64,000 nucleotides of DNA from Chloranthus sessilifolius. Lineage: Eukaryota; Streptophyta; Magnoliopsida; Chloranthales; Chloranthaceae. Below, piece by piece: positions 33,331 through 43,080 of the stretch (the first letter of the stretch is position 1; each line of letters starts with the position of its first letter). The translations under genes were made by a program, and so were the position numbers. Below the pieces are notes generated by a model. That model searched no databases. It saw nothing but the letters and a program-made list of their open reading frames with translations, and was not told where the DNA came from. The stretch covers positions 90,579,251 through 90,643,250 of the forward strand of contig CM037587.1 of the NCBI GenBank assembly GCA_021018995.1. Reading direction: 5' to 3'.

Positions 33331-34494
33331 CTAATTCGACGCTGTAGTGGTTGCAACACCCTTCATCTCCGGGCACTCTCTAATACGGCGCCCCATTTGC
33401 CCACACTTAAAATGCGCCCTGGTAGATTTTCTGTACTCTTCGATTTTCTGTGGTCTTCCACACTTTGCACATGAAATTTGGGTTGCGGAAGGTGTTATGT
33501 GAGAAGCCGTTGATTGGGCTTTTGGTACTCTTGTTGTTGTAGGGTTGGAGGTAGTGAAGAGCCTTAGAGGTCTAGGAGGCAAGGGTGGCAAAGATGCCGA
33601 GAAGAGTGGCCGAGATGCTGCCTTGGTGGTAGGTTGAGATGGCGGCAACATCAAATACCTTGGCCTCTTACTGGCCTGCTCGGCACTAAGTGCTTGTGAT
33701 TGACTCTTTCTATTTCTGGTTTGCTCTTCCCATCTCTTGATCATATTATCAACATCCTTCTCTGTAATAAGGGCCAATCTCACTACTAGATCATAAGCCA
33801 CTGCTTCAAAAAGGGATGTCCTTTCCTTAATGGTCAGCTTCAAGCCGTACTCAAACTTCTGAGTTTTCATCAATTCGGTGGCCATTGATGCTGGTGCGAA
33901 CCGAGAGAGTTTTGTGAACTTCGATTCATACTCCCGAACTGTCATTTCGCCTTGTACTAAGTTGGCAAACTGTATCTCCATCTGTCTTCTTTCCGGTGCC
34001 GGAAAGTATTTCTCATTAAAAACTTCGGTAAAGTTAGCCCATGTCCAAGGGTTTCCCGGTGCCCGAGTTCTCTCCACGGACTTCCACCAAGGGCCCACCT
34101 CTCCCTTGAGTTGGAATGATGCCCAACTCACCTTTTCCTCTTCAGTGCACCTAATCCTCTGAAGGATCTTCTCTATTTGATTCAACCATTATTCTGCCTC
34201 AAACGGTTCTGTTTGACCATAGAAGCTTGGAGGTCTTAATCTCCTAAACTCCTGAAACCCGAATGGATGGCGTCTTTCTGCGAGCATGGTCACGACATTT
34301 GCGACGTTCTCCAATAACTGTTGGTTGTTTCCAGCATTCCTTTCAGCTTTGAGAGCATTTCCAAAATTATTGTCCACCCCAGAGGCATTGTTATTGTTGC
34401 CGAGTGGAGTGTCATTTGGTTCCATGACAAATCTGTGATTGTTGGTCATGCCTCCGGTATTCACTATTCTCGGTCTTCCTCTTCTCGGAGGCAT
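33331..34494 (-). pseudogene. Tekay gag
   Basis: The start MPPRRGRPRIVNTGG at 34494 is typical of Tekay gag. A premature TAA at about 34189, just before the WLNQIEKI motif, splits the protein. Downstream it reads on for 284 codons through FQLKGEVGPWWKSV and FAPASMATELMKTQKFEYGL to a knuckle region. There the CCHC motif is degraded (HFKCGQMGRRIREC lacks the first Cys and the His). The 5' UTR ahead of it is interrupted by a solo LTR. Confidence 0.9.
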
Positions 34495-36014
34495 GTTGAC
34501 CTGAGGTGGTCACCCAATACTAAATCAGATCAATCTTGTGACAACCCAATTTTTCTCATTCTCATAAAATCCTGTATAATATTTTTCTTTTCTTTCTTAC
34601 ATCTTAAACTTAGGAAAAATCGGACCGTTGAATCACACTTCACAATCCGAATATAGAAAAGCTTGGTATATCCATGTATAAACATGGAAATCAAAGCAAA
34701 TATCATACATATGTGGAAATAGAAATTTAGATATCACTTGGTAGATCTAAATCTTTCTACTTTATATATAACATCTAATGCAAAGGACCAAAAGAAACCC
34801 CCGGTGATGGCCGACCATCACCTAAACTGTGGCTTCCAAAACATATATACAAAACAATTCTTAACACTGTATTTAATCCTAGGACATACTAAGTCCAAAA
34901 TCCAAAAGACCCCAAAAATCTACTATACAAATCCAAAACATGTCTAGACGAAGTCTTCACCTAGAGTAGAATTCCCCAAAAGGGAGATCCTGTGCCTTTC
35001 TCTAGTACCCGATCCTGATCTACACCTGTACCTATGACGTATAGTCGATGGATGAGCTAACATCTAAGCTCAGTAAGGAAACTTCAGTAGCATGCATATT
35101 ATCGCATCACACATATATCTTATGACATAATTCGAACATGCTTATCAAACGAAAATTCACAATTGAAGATATTTAATTTGAAGCGAAACTGATATTAAAT
35201 ACAAATTTCAAAGCTTAACACATTATTTTCAAAGCTGTTCATATAACAAAAAAAAAAAAACTTAAACAAATAACTTAATTCCTTTCCTGAGCATATATAG
35301 CATCGAGAGCTGCAATATTATACCAATGGGAATACCCACCATTGTTGTTCAATGAACCATTCACATGATGCCGATGTCCCTTTGTATGAGGGAAGCTTAT
35401 GTCAAAGGAAATTTACCACTATGGGTAAGGAATGAACGGATATCTATCCGTCCTGAAGCACAATTGTACATATATCCCGCTGTACCGGTCATGGATATTG
35501 CAACGCGTCGGTTGGGTGTCACGCATAAACCTTAAATCAAAGTGTAAAATTAACTTATAGTTTATCACCATGAAATGTGGTATTTTATAATGAGATTTGA
35601 AGTTTCAAATCTTCCACGCACATTTATTCACATCTCTCTGATGTCACACACGCACATAGCTGATTTTACACACGCACACGAATCTGAGTGCACATTCACA
35701 TACACATTTTTCATATTTGAAATCATAAAATAAATTCATGCTAAATAAATGACAAGTTCCACAAAGCATGCATATTTTTATTACATCAAAAAATTCATGC
35801 TAGTTGTAATCAAATGCACATTTTACGGAGTTTTCCCTACCTCGATGAGAAGCTAAATGAAGACGTCTCATTCCAAGCTAGCCTCTCACACACAAACACA
35901 AGCTCACACTTAAAATACATCACATCATAGTCCATATATCAGAAATGACATAAAATGAAAAGATATAAAGTCTCTCCTAAGTTCTCTCGCCAAAATAGAA
36001 TAAAATCTTGAATT

Positions 36015-36345
36015 TGCCAAAATCAATTGATAAATTCCAAAATCAATCGATTTGTTTCTCAAATCGATCGATCAATTCTCAAATTGATCGATCGATTTAC
36101 TAAGAAACCAATCCTTATCCTGTCGATATATTTTGATCGATCGATTCCCAAATCGATCGATCGATTTCCCTTAATACACACTTTTTTTCACAAATTGATT
36201 GATCAATGTCCATATCGATCGATCAGTATCACAAATCGATTGACCTAACTAAATTTCGATCGATCGGTTTCTCTAGAAACCTTTATACTTACACTCTTGA
36301 CAAAATCGATCGATCAATCACTTATTTCGATCGATCGATTTTTTC
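36015..36345. repeat. Iterated ATCGATCGAT word cluster in the solo LTR
   Basis: About eleven copies of (a)atcgatcgatcgatt or close variants occur in 330 bp, separated by unrelated 10-40 bp spacers. Each is a palindrome made of CGAT steps. Confidence 0.9.
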
Positions 36346-36710
36346 AGGTTTCTCACATTCACAGTTTTTAACTTCACAAACTCATTTTCTTTAAAACTTA
36401 ACCTCTCTTCACCTGACTTTCCTCACACACAAGTTAACTAAAAGTAACACACATGAAAAACATAACACAATTCTTACCTTTGAGTTGATCGACCCCTCGA
36501 TCCATGTGCTCACTCCCCAACTAGGGTTTCCACGTTAAATTTTGGGATTCTCTTCGATCCTCAATCCACCGCTTTATGCCCAGGCTCCAATCACTAAAAT
36601 TTCATTCAAAAGCAAACCAAGTTTAGAGCTCTCTCTTTCTCCCTTCTCTCTTCCTCTCACTAGAATTCCATTCAAAAGCAAAGGTAATGGCTTATGTGTG
36701 AAACCATTTC

Positions 36711-36718
36711 CTTATATA
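36711..36718 (-). promoter_or_regulatory. TATA box of the solo LTR
   Basis: The minus strand reads TATATAAG about 75 bp into the LTR, followed by a GAGA-rich leader (36600-36660). Confidence 0.5.
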
Positions 36719-36891
36719 CTTGAGTCTGCTTCCTTATGAAGCACATACACACACTTAGTGTGTTATCTTATCAAAATTTGGGGATGTTACAAATCTGGTC
36801 GACTCTAAGAACCTAACCTAAGAGTTAATAGACTCTAATGCCATTGCTTCTAATATGTCATAACTCTGAACACGCATGCGACGAATAACCT

Positions 36892-36906
36892 AGGGCTCTG
36901 ATACCA
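36892..36906 (-). other. Primer binding site of the Tekay element (tRNA-iMet type)
   Basis: The minus strand reads TGGTATCAGAGCCCT two bases after the 5' LTR. This is the classic initiator-Met primer site of chromoviruses and Copia elements. 36797-36891 is leader without features. Confidence 0.95.
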
Positions 36907-36908
36907 CC

Positions 36909-39824
36909 TGTGACAGCCCTGGCTTCCTTACCTAAAATCCGTGCCGTCAGATCGTTCATGATTTGAATTACATTGATGCTATGGTATCGATACATTTAAC
37001 TAGCTTCCTGACGACTTGATCTTTCCTCACATCAACAATAGGAAGGATCGGGCCATCAATTAATGGTAAGCTTACATGATGCAAAATCGAAGTGCACTAT
37101 GCAGAAGCATATCAGAGCAATGACGTAAGCATTATGGAAAAATAAACCTACCAGATGTCCATTCACATGTATATCAAAACTATCAATCGACTGGTGAAGG
37201 CCGACCTTCGCCTAAAATAGTGGATAACAAAATCACAAAAGACTAATATTTAACAAGTATTTTTACCGGATTCTTTACAAAGCCCCAAAATATTATACCC
37301 TCCAACTAATCAACTAAGGAAAGTGTTCCTCAGGCAGATCTTCTTCCTCGTCAGGATTGTAATCCAGGTCCTCTTCTTGCTCCAGATCACGCTCCAAATC
37401 TCCTCTTACAGCTATGACGTGTAGTCGGGGATGAGCTACAGTCCAAGCTTGATAGGGAATAAAATTGCTACTCACATTCCAATTCATGAATCTTGATGCA
37501 TATATAAAAGAGGTGTTTAAATAAAATCAAGACTTTGGTAATACTATCAAAGCATAAATTTTCATGGATGCAAGTAATCATGTTAAAGAATAATGCATAT
37601 CAGATCATCAATATGTAACAAGAACTCAGAAACATATCGAGCACAACAAGTTACCATAACACATAATAGGAGTTCACAAATGAGTTCAATGTCAAGCCCC
37701 TGAGCTACGTTAACAGGGTCGCTTGATCCAAGAATTCAAGCCCTTAAGCTATGTTAACAAGGTCCCTTGGACCAAGAATTCAAACCCTTGAGATACGTTA
37801 ACAAGGTCGCTTGAAATGAAACACCAAGCTCCTAAGCTAAGTTAACAGGGTTGCTTGCGCTGAGACCATTAAGCCCCTGAGCTACGTTAATAGGGTCACT
37901 TGATCAGAGACATAATGAAGGTATAAGGTGCGAACGCGCAAACAAAACAAATAGCAGTAATACCATTTGAATATAAAAGTCAGAAGCTTGTGGAGTCAAT
38001 AAGGTCATATAACAAAATGTCGTGCACTAAAACATGCAAATCATGTGCAAAATCTAATTTAAAAGCTTCGAAACATATCAAGATTTTTTTTATATATCAT
38101 TCTTAGAAATATTAAGCATATACTATGTACACTAATAACAAGAATTCGAGGAAAAACAAGAAGTCCGACAAGAAATTATTCCCTACCTTGAAGTCAACAA
38201 TACACGTGTTCGAATGCAAGGATGTCTTGTGAAATCTATTGGCTGCCTCGCGGGTTAACCTAGATCAGTGCACGCTCATCGTCAAATGATGTGTAACGAG
38301 CCACTATGCACACAAGGTTTTCCTAAGTCAAAGCTTTGAAGACAACTCTTAAGTCAAGGCAAAGAGGGCACGCAGGCAACCCAACTCACCCTGACTAAGT
38401 TAGGAGGTCGCCCGACTGCTCCCTTTTTAAACCTTAAAGTGCCACTTAAAGTCGCTTGGGCGGCTTTCACACGAGAAAAATGGCCTGTGAAACTCGCCCG
38501 GGCGAGCTCACTAAAGCACTTAAGCCCTGCGCCTTTAAGGCAATTCACCCTGACGAGTTTGAGTGCCGCCCGCGCTAACTCTTTAGCATTACCTGTTCCT
38601 CGGTCGAATTATGCCTGAACTATTTTGCCTAAAGAACTCACCCGGGCGAGTTCCGGGTGAGTTCTTAAAGCACTAGCTTCCAAAGCCAAGAAGCCCACTC
38701 GCCCGACCTATCTCAGGTTTAGCCCGAGCGAACTCGATCACCTCAGTGTTCGGCCATCTTCATCCTCACGCTAAAAATCCTTAAAATCCCTCAAGACTTA
38801 GGCATGTGATCCATATCTCATAACCAAATGAGCCTAAACCCACCGATTTCCTATTCGATTCATACTTTCATCTTTGGTTTTCATGCATGCAACGATTTCG
38901 GCTACCGATTATCGGAGACTATCGCTTTTCCACAATTCTCCTGTGTTCGATCGTCGAACATCATTGCATGTCCTCGCGCCAACGACGATTTCAGGCCCTA
39001 ACTACTAGAGTTTTATGTTCACAAGATCGTGACGCGGTACGTACCTTCTTATACGTAGTTTGTACGGTCGGATTTGAAGAGATTTGGTGTGAAGCTTACT
39101 GTACGTCCTGCATTTTGATCACTACTCTCGACAAATTTGCAGCGATCGATCCAGCTAAAGTCTCCCTATTATTCAATGGTTAGAAAAGGTTCCAACTGTT
39201 GGGTCTCAAGAGTTGAGAATGGATGAGTTTCTACTCTCTCTTTCCCTCTTCCTTATTTTCAACAGAAGTGCATGGCTCTTATGCTTGCAAGGTGAGTTTT
39301 ATAGGTGAGGGTCTTGTATTTGGTGTGTAAACTGTACACTCAAGGTTGGTGAACGTCCATCTCATGGCTCTCTCTCAATGGGTCTTAAGTGATTGGCTCT
39401 CCCTCAATGCGGTTTATTTTTTAAGTGATTGGGTCTTAGTTGATCGGGTCTCCATGGGTCTTAAGCGATTGACTGAGAGTTGCTTTGGAGTGTGTCCTAT
39501 ACACACAATAGTCATGTGCAGCACCAAGGTGTCAACTTTGCAGCTCGTGGGGTCTAGCGTTAGCTCTCATTTGAAATCAGATCTGCTACACGATGGCTTC
39601 TATACATGGTTTGTGTCCTAGTGTACGGTTGGCACAAGGACGTGTGTGTGTGCAGGCCCACCTAAGGTTGTAGTGTAACCTATGTGTAATCTATCGCTAA
39701 CTATATTGACCTCCATTTGGAATGTGTAATTCGAACTATTGACGATATATAGTACACGGTGCCCGTCACCCCAGTACTACATATCGGCACAACATACAAG
39801 GTTTCCGAATCTTGAGGTATTACA
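36909..39824 (-). repeat. 5' LTR of the Tekay element
   Basis: 2,916 bp, TGTGACAGCCC...GAGGTATTACA. It is collinear with the 3' LTR, with many scattered substitutions, which indicates an old insertion. Internal features match: hairpin 37193-37212, 44-bp minisatellite about 37691-37915, CpG words about 38455-38740, TATA box 39297-39303. Confidence 0.95.
39297..39303 (-). promoter_or_regulatory. TATA box of the Tekay 5' LTR
   Basis: The minus strand reads CTATAAAACTC, followed after about 60 bp by a GAGA/CT-rich leader. The CpG word cluster lies about 0.55-0.85 kb downstream, inside the predicted transcript. Confidence 0.55.
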
Positions 39825-40231
39825 ATAACGCACCTAAACTGTTGATAATATCAAATAGGCACCCAAAGTACACTTAAGTTCATCAACTAAACCCCAACCG
39901 TCACCTTCCATTAATGGTTGAACGAAAAATACTGAGTTGGCATACTGCTCAGCATGCGTGGCACCCAACGAGGCGAAGACTTGGCTTTGGGAAAATTTCA
40001 AAATAACCCCTGAACTTTCACTCCATTATCAATAACGCACCTAAACATTGGGTGCCACGCACGCCATTTTGTTGAGTTGTATGTCAACTTAGCATTTTCC
40101 GTTCAGCCATTAACAAAAGGTGACGGTAGGGGGACTTAAGGGTACTTTGGGTGCCTATTTGATATTATCATTAGTTTAGGTGTGTTATTGATAATGGGAT
40201 GAATGTTCAAGGGTTATTTTGGAATTTTCCT
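39825..40231. mobile_element. Mutator-like foldback MITE, right piece
   Basis: Together with 19159-19206 it makes an element of about 450 bp with long terminal inverted repeats of about 100 bp (left arm to about 39900; right arm about 40128-40231). It is flanked by the 9-bp duplication TTCAAAGTT. Nine-base duplications and long TIRs point to the Mutator superfamily. It has no coding capacity. Inside, 39991-40050 is a partial extra copy of the family's own terminus, which shows the uninterrupted Tekay target. Confidence 0.85.
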
Positions 40232-40240
40232 TTCAAAGTT

Positions 40241-40339
40241 TACCAAAGGAATGATTCTCGTCCACTTATAAAGCATGATGTGTTAGTAGTGACATATTTC
40301 AATGATGGATTGCCACTTGGGGAATTAGAGTGGAATTAG

Positions 40340-40344
<5 letters not shown>
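40241..40344. other. Short unassigned sequence after the MITE
   Basis: Non-coding, ending at a TA microsatellite. With 19100-19149 it is the apparent target sequence of the Mutator-like MITE. Confidence 0.4.

Positions 40345-40391
<47 letters not shown>
40345..40391. repeat. (TA)n microsatellite, target of a Helitron-like end
   Basis: About 23 TA units directly abut the Helitron-like terminus at 40392. Confidence 0.9.
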
Positions 40392-40392
<1 letters not shown>

Positions 40393-40620
40393 TAGTGGAC
40401 CCTGTACGTGCGATGCACGTGAAAGCCGTTTATTTGGAGAATGAATTGCTACAATGTAAATTTCAAAAATATCTTTTGCATTTCATTTTAAATTGGACAA
40501 ACTCCTATTTAAACTCCTATGTATTTAATTTATTAAAATACTCTTTTATCACATGTGCATTAGTTCACGCACTTGATACCAACTCATAGAAAAGAGAGTT
40601 ATAATTGGGTTGTACCGATA
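40392..40620 (-). mobile_element. Helitron-like 3' terminus and adjoining body
   Basis: On the minus strand the sequence ends with the hairpin ACGTGC-ATC-GCACGT (40406-40420), about 10 nt, then CTAG followed by host T from the TA repeat. Hairpin plus CTRR with insertion between A and T is the Helitron hallmark. No Rep/helicase is seen, and the 5' end (TC...) was not located, so the right boundary is arbitrary. Confidence 0.55.
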
Positions 40621-40833
40621 ATTTTTTTTTAAGATGTCATACCTCATAAACAACCCAGATGTAGTGCTTGGGCAAACTTGTAGCATAGAGGATCCACTAT
40701 TAGCCTAGCACACTGGGAAGGGACCCGCATAAAGGGCTGGAGTAGGCGTGGGGATTAGAATCCACGACCTGTGCTTCCACAAAGGAAGATGATTCCGATT
40801 GAGTTATTACTCAACCAGTGCATAAATATTGTT
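40621..40833 (-). mobile_element. tRNA-related SINE candidate
   Basis: Read on the minus strand, it starts near ctggttgagtaataactcaa (A-box-like) and contains gtggattctaatccccacg (B-box-like) about 50 nt later. It ends in an A-run (the T-run at about 40622-40631 on +). Length about 210 bp. No clear target duplication was found, so this is tentative. Confidence 0.4.
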
Positions 40834-41211
40834 GAGCACCAAATAATTGTTGGGTGCTCACACACATCAATAAATTAATTAACACTTATTATGTTAAAAA
40901 AATCACTTTTGTTAGATATTTTTCTTCTCAATAGATGTTTTATGTCTATTTTCACACAAATGATCAAAATATATCTATTATGTCTCTGTATTTCATCCGA
41001 GCGTACAAAAAAAAATGCAACTCAAGCTCAAGCAAAATACATACGATTGAAGCCTATAAGATGAAGACAATACGACTTAAAGTGGTAAACCGTAAGCAAG
41101 ATGCATACACTTGAAGTTGGTTCACTTGGTTTGAATACCCTTGGATTGGATGGAAGGTTGTATGACATTACTGACATAAAAAACATCTATACTATAGCTT
41201 TGAATAATTTA
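40834..41211. other. AT-rich spacer
   Basis: It contains a short hairpin tgagcacc/gggtgctca at about 40834-40861 and no gene or further repeat that I can support. Confidence 0.5.
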
Positions 41212-41220
41212 TTATTTTTA

Positions 41221-41561
41221 GGGTGGCGTTGGTTGCACCCATTTTTCCTGTGAAGAGCACACACTGTTTCACAAGGAAAAATGTTGACTACCTTGAATTA
41301 GTCGATGGAGATCATTTTTTGTCCCAATCTTCCACAAAATAGATCTTGAGATCATAGCACACCCGTCAGACGGTCACTTTTGGGGGTGTGTGGCATGTGG
41401 AATGAATATATAACTGTCTGATAGGGGCGACATGATCTCAAGATCTATTATGTGGATTATTGGGACAAAAAATGATCTTCATTGTTTGATTCAAGGCAGA
41501 CAACAGTTGTTTGGTGTGAAAGAGTGTGTATTCTGGAAAGACGGGTGTGAATAACCCTCCC
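41221..41561. mobile_element. Mutator-like foldback MITE (341 bp, 9-bp duplication)
   Basis: It is flanked by TTATTTTTA (41212-41220 and 41562-41570). The arms pair over almost the whole element; for example gatcattttttgtcccaat at 41310 recurs inverted near 41470. It starts GGGTGGCG and ends ACCCTCCC. The inner phrases (agatcttgagatcat) recur in the foldbacks to the right, defining one family. Confidence 0.85.
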
Positions 41562-41638
41562 TTATTTTTATTCTTATTATTTTTATTTATTATTGATATT
41601 ATTATATTTTAATATGATTCCATTTTTATCATAAATTG

Positions 41639-42078
41639 ATAGGTACCCCTGTTTGCGTCCACTCATTCTCTGAAAGAGCCCATGTCCCAGACCCTTTGGA
41701 AACCATTGATTGCGGCGGATTAGATGATGGACGTCATGTTTCACCTCGATATTCTATAAAATACATCTTGTGGACATGACTCATCTATCAGATGGTCATT
41801 GTTTGATTCCATCTATCACAAATCCCCAAACAATGAGCGTAATTCACGTTTAAGCGTGATGTGTCTCATATGATTCAAGGTCATTTGTTTTGGGATCTGT
41901 GACATAGAGTAAAAAAATGGTCGTCTGATGGGTGAGCCATGATCTCAAGATCTATTGTGTGGAATATTGGGTTGAAATACGATCTCCATCATTTGATCCA
42001 ATGCAATCAACGATTTTGAAGGGGCCTAGGACGTGGGCACTTTTAGAGAATGAATGGAAGCAAACAGAGGTACTCCAA
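41639..42078. mobile_element. Foldback MITE of the same family
   Basis: The arms ggtacccctgtttgcgtcc (41642) and ggaagcaaacagaggtactc (42057) are inverted copies. Pairing continues through the inner gatgga...atcttg segments. No target duplication was clear. Confidence 0.75.
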
Positions 42079-42315
42079 CTAAAATAAAGTCTTTATCGTT
42101 TGGGATTTTGATAGCCCGTTCTATTGCGCATTAATAAAGTGTGTATAGTTTGGGATTTTGCTATAATAAAAGTGAGTTTTGGTAACTTGCACCTAACCTT
42201 TATTGTCCTATGTGAGAGAATGAAAGAACCTCCTTTTAATAGAAAGGAATCAAATGAGTATCAAATTTTGAATTTCTTTCTCTTTTATAAGTAAGTGGGA
42301 CATATATATATATAT
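42079..42315. other. Spacer ending in a short TA repeat
   Basis: Non-coding. Two copies of gtttgggattttg (42099 and 42148) are the only internal repeat noted. Confidence 0.5.
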
Positions 42316-42689
42316 GGGAGCCGGTTAGGTCCTCCAATGGAGGATGGTGACTGTCCTCCAAGATTCATGTGGAGCTCCACGTGGCACCCAAAACACTTTT
42401 TGGGTGCCACGTGGAGCACAGGTGGATAGTTTAGATCAATATTAAAAAAAAAAATTGAATTTTTTTTTTTAAACCCACAAGTCAAAGTTTGACGATTTTC
42501 ATTGGTCCACATTTTATGGTTCAAAAAATACACTGTGGAGATGAGTTTTTAATTTTTTTTTCAAAGATGATCTAAGCAATGCACCCAAGGTCCACGTGGC
42601 ATCGAAACAATATTTTGGGTGCCACGTAGAGCTCCACATGAAAGGTTGGAGGATGGTGACCGTCCTCCCATGGAAGACTGATCCCTTTT

Positions 42690-42691
<2 letters not shown>
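42316..42691. mobile_element. TA-flanked foldback MITE (376 bp)
   Basis: The left arm gggagccggttaggtcctcc pairs with the right end (ggaggacggtcaccatcctc on the minus strand). Pairing continues through gtggagctccacgtggcacc (42370) and ggtgccacgtagagctccac (42620). It sits between TA repeats on both sides, consistent with TA target-site duplication (Tc1/mariner-Stowaway type or similar). Confidence 0.8.

Positions 42692-42753
<62 letters not shown>
42692..42753. repeat. (TA)n microsatellite between MITE and Helitron-like end
   Basis: About 30 TA units. Confidence 0.9.
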
Positions 42754-42757
<4 letters not shown>

Positions 42758-43080
42758 TAAAAGTGCACGTGCATTGCACATGTTAATATAAATGTGGAGA
42801 CACCATCGAATTCATCTGATTTAAATGTCACATTCTAAAGATCTTCTATCTCTATTACACGACTCAACACAATAAATGGCTATCATTTCATCCATATTTG
42901 ACTGCTTTGTATCATTTAATAGAGATTTTATTTTATACCAATCTTTTGCATTAAACATCTTTAGATCACGACCTTCAAATTCGATGGCTAAGATGAAGTT
43001 TCCACTAGGCCTAAGTCCTCCAAATACCAAGTCTTTCAGTTAAAGGATAACTCTAATGATAGCAACCAGATCTCTAAGTG
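42754..43080 (-). mobile_element. Second Helitron-like 3' terminus with unassigned body
   Basis: The minus strand ends with the hairpin CATGTGCA/TGCACGTG (42766-42782), a short spacer, then CTAA followed by T of the TA repeat. A 69-codon minus frame at 42821-43030 (MVFGGLRPSGNFILAIEFEG...) is complex in composition but matches no family I know. The other end was not found. Confidence 0.5.

Larger units (their letters stand above)
34537..36791 (-). repeat. Solo LTR of a related Tekay-type family
   Basis: 2,255 bp, TGTGACAACCC...GATGTTACA, flanked by the perfect 5-bp duplication AATCT (34532-34536 and 36792-36796). No internal sequence accompanies it, so it arose by LTR-LTR recombination. It shares the GGTGATGG hairpin (34803-34822) and the ctatgacgtatagtcg block (35031-35046) with the host element's LTRs but is otherwise diverged. 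It lies between the Tekay primer site and gag, interrupting the 5' leader. Confidence 0.95.
19207..39824 (-). mobile_element. Complete Tekay (Del) chromovirus, 20.6 kb with nested insertions
   Basis: Two LTRs (19207-22107 and 36909-39824) share sequence from TGTGACAG to GGTATTACA or TGTATTACA and are flanked by ATAAC on both sides (19202-19206 and 39825-39829). The primer site TGGTATCAGAGCCCT lies by the right LTR and the polypurine tract AAGGGGGGAGGA by the left one, so the element reads leftward. Domains in order are gag, protease, RT, RNase H, integrase and chromodomain, all damaged. Subtracting the insertion at 22951-28897 and the solo LTR leaves about 12.4 kb, a normal Tekay size. Confidence 0.95.

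Noticed and set aside
36015-36345. CRISPR-like array of ATCGATCGATCG words with spacers
   Set aside because: Words are short, variable and palindromic, and spacers are irregular. It lies inside a plant LTR; no CRISPR context exists.
42561-42781. Minus-strand frames of (IY)n
   Set aside because: They are translated TA microsatellite.
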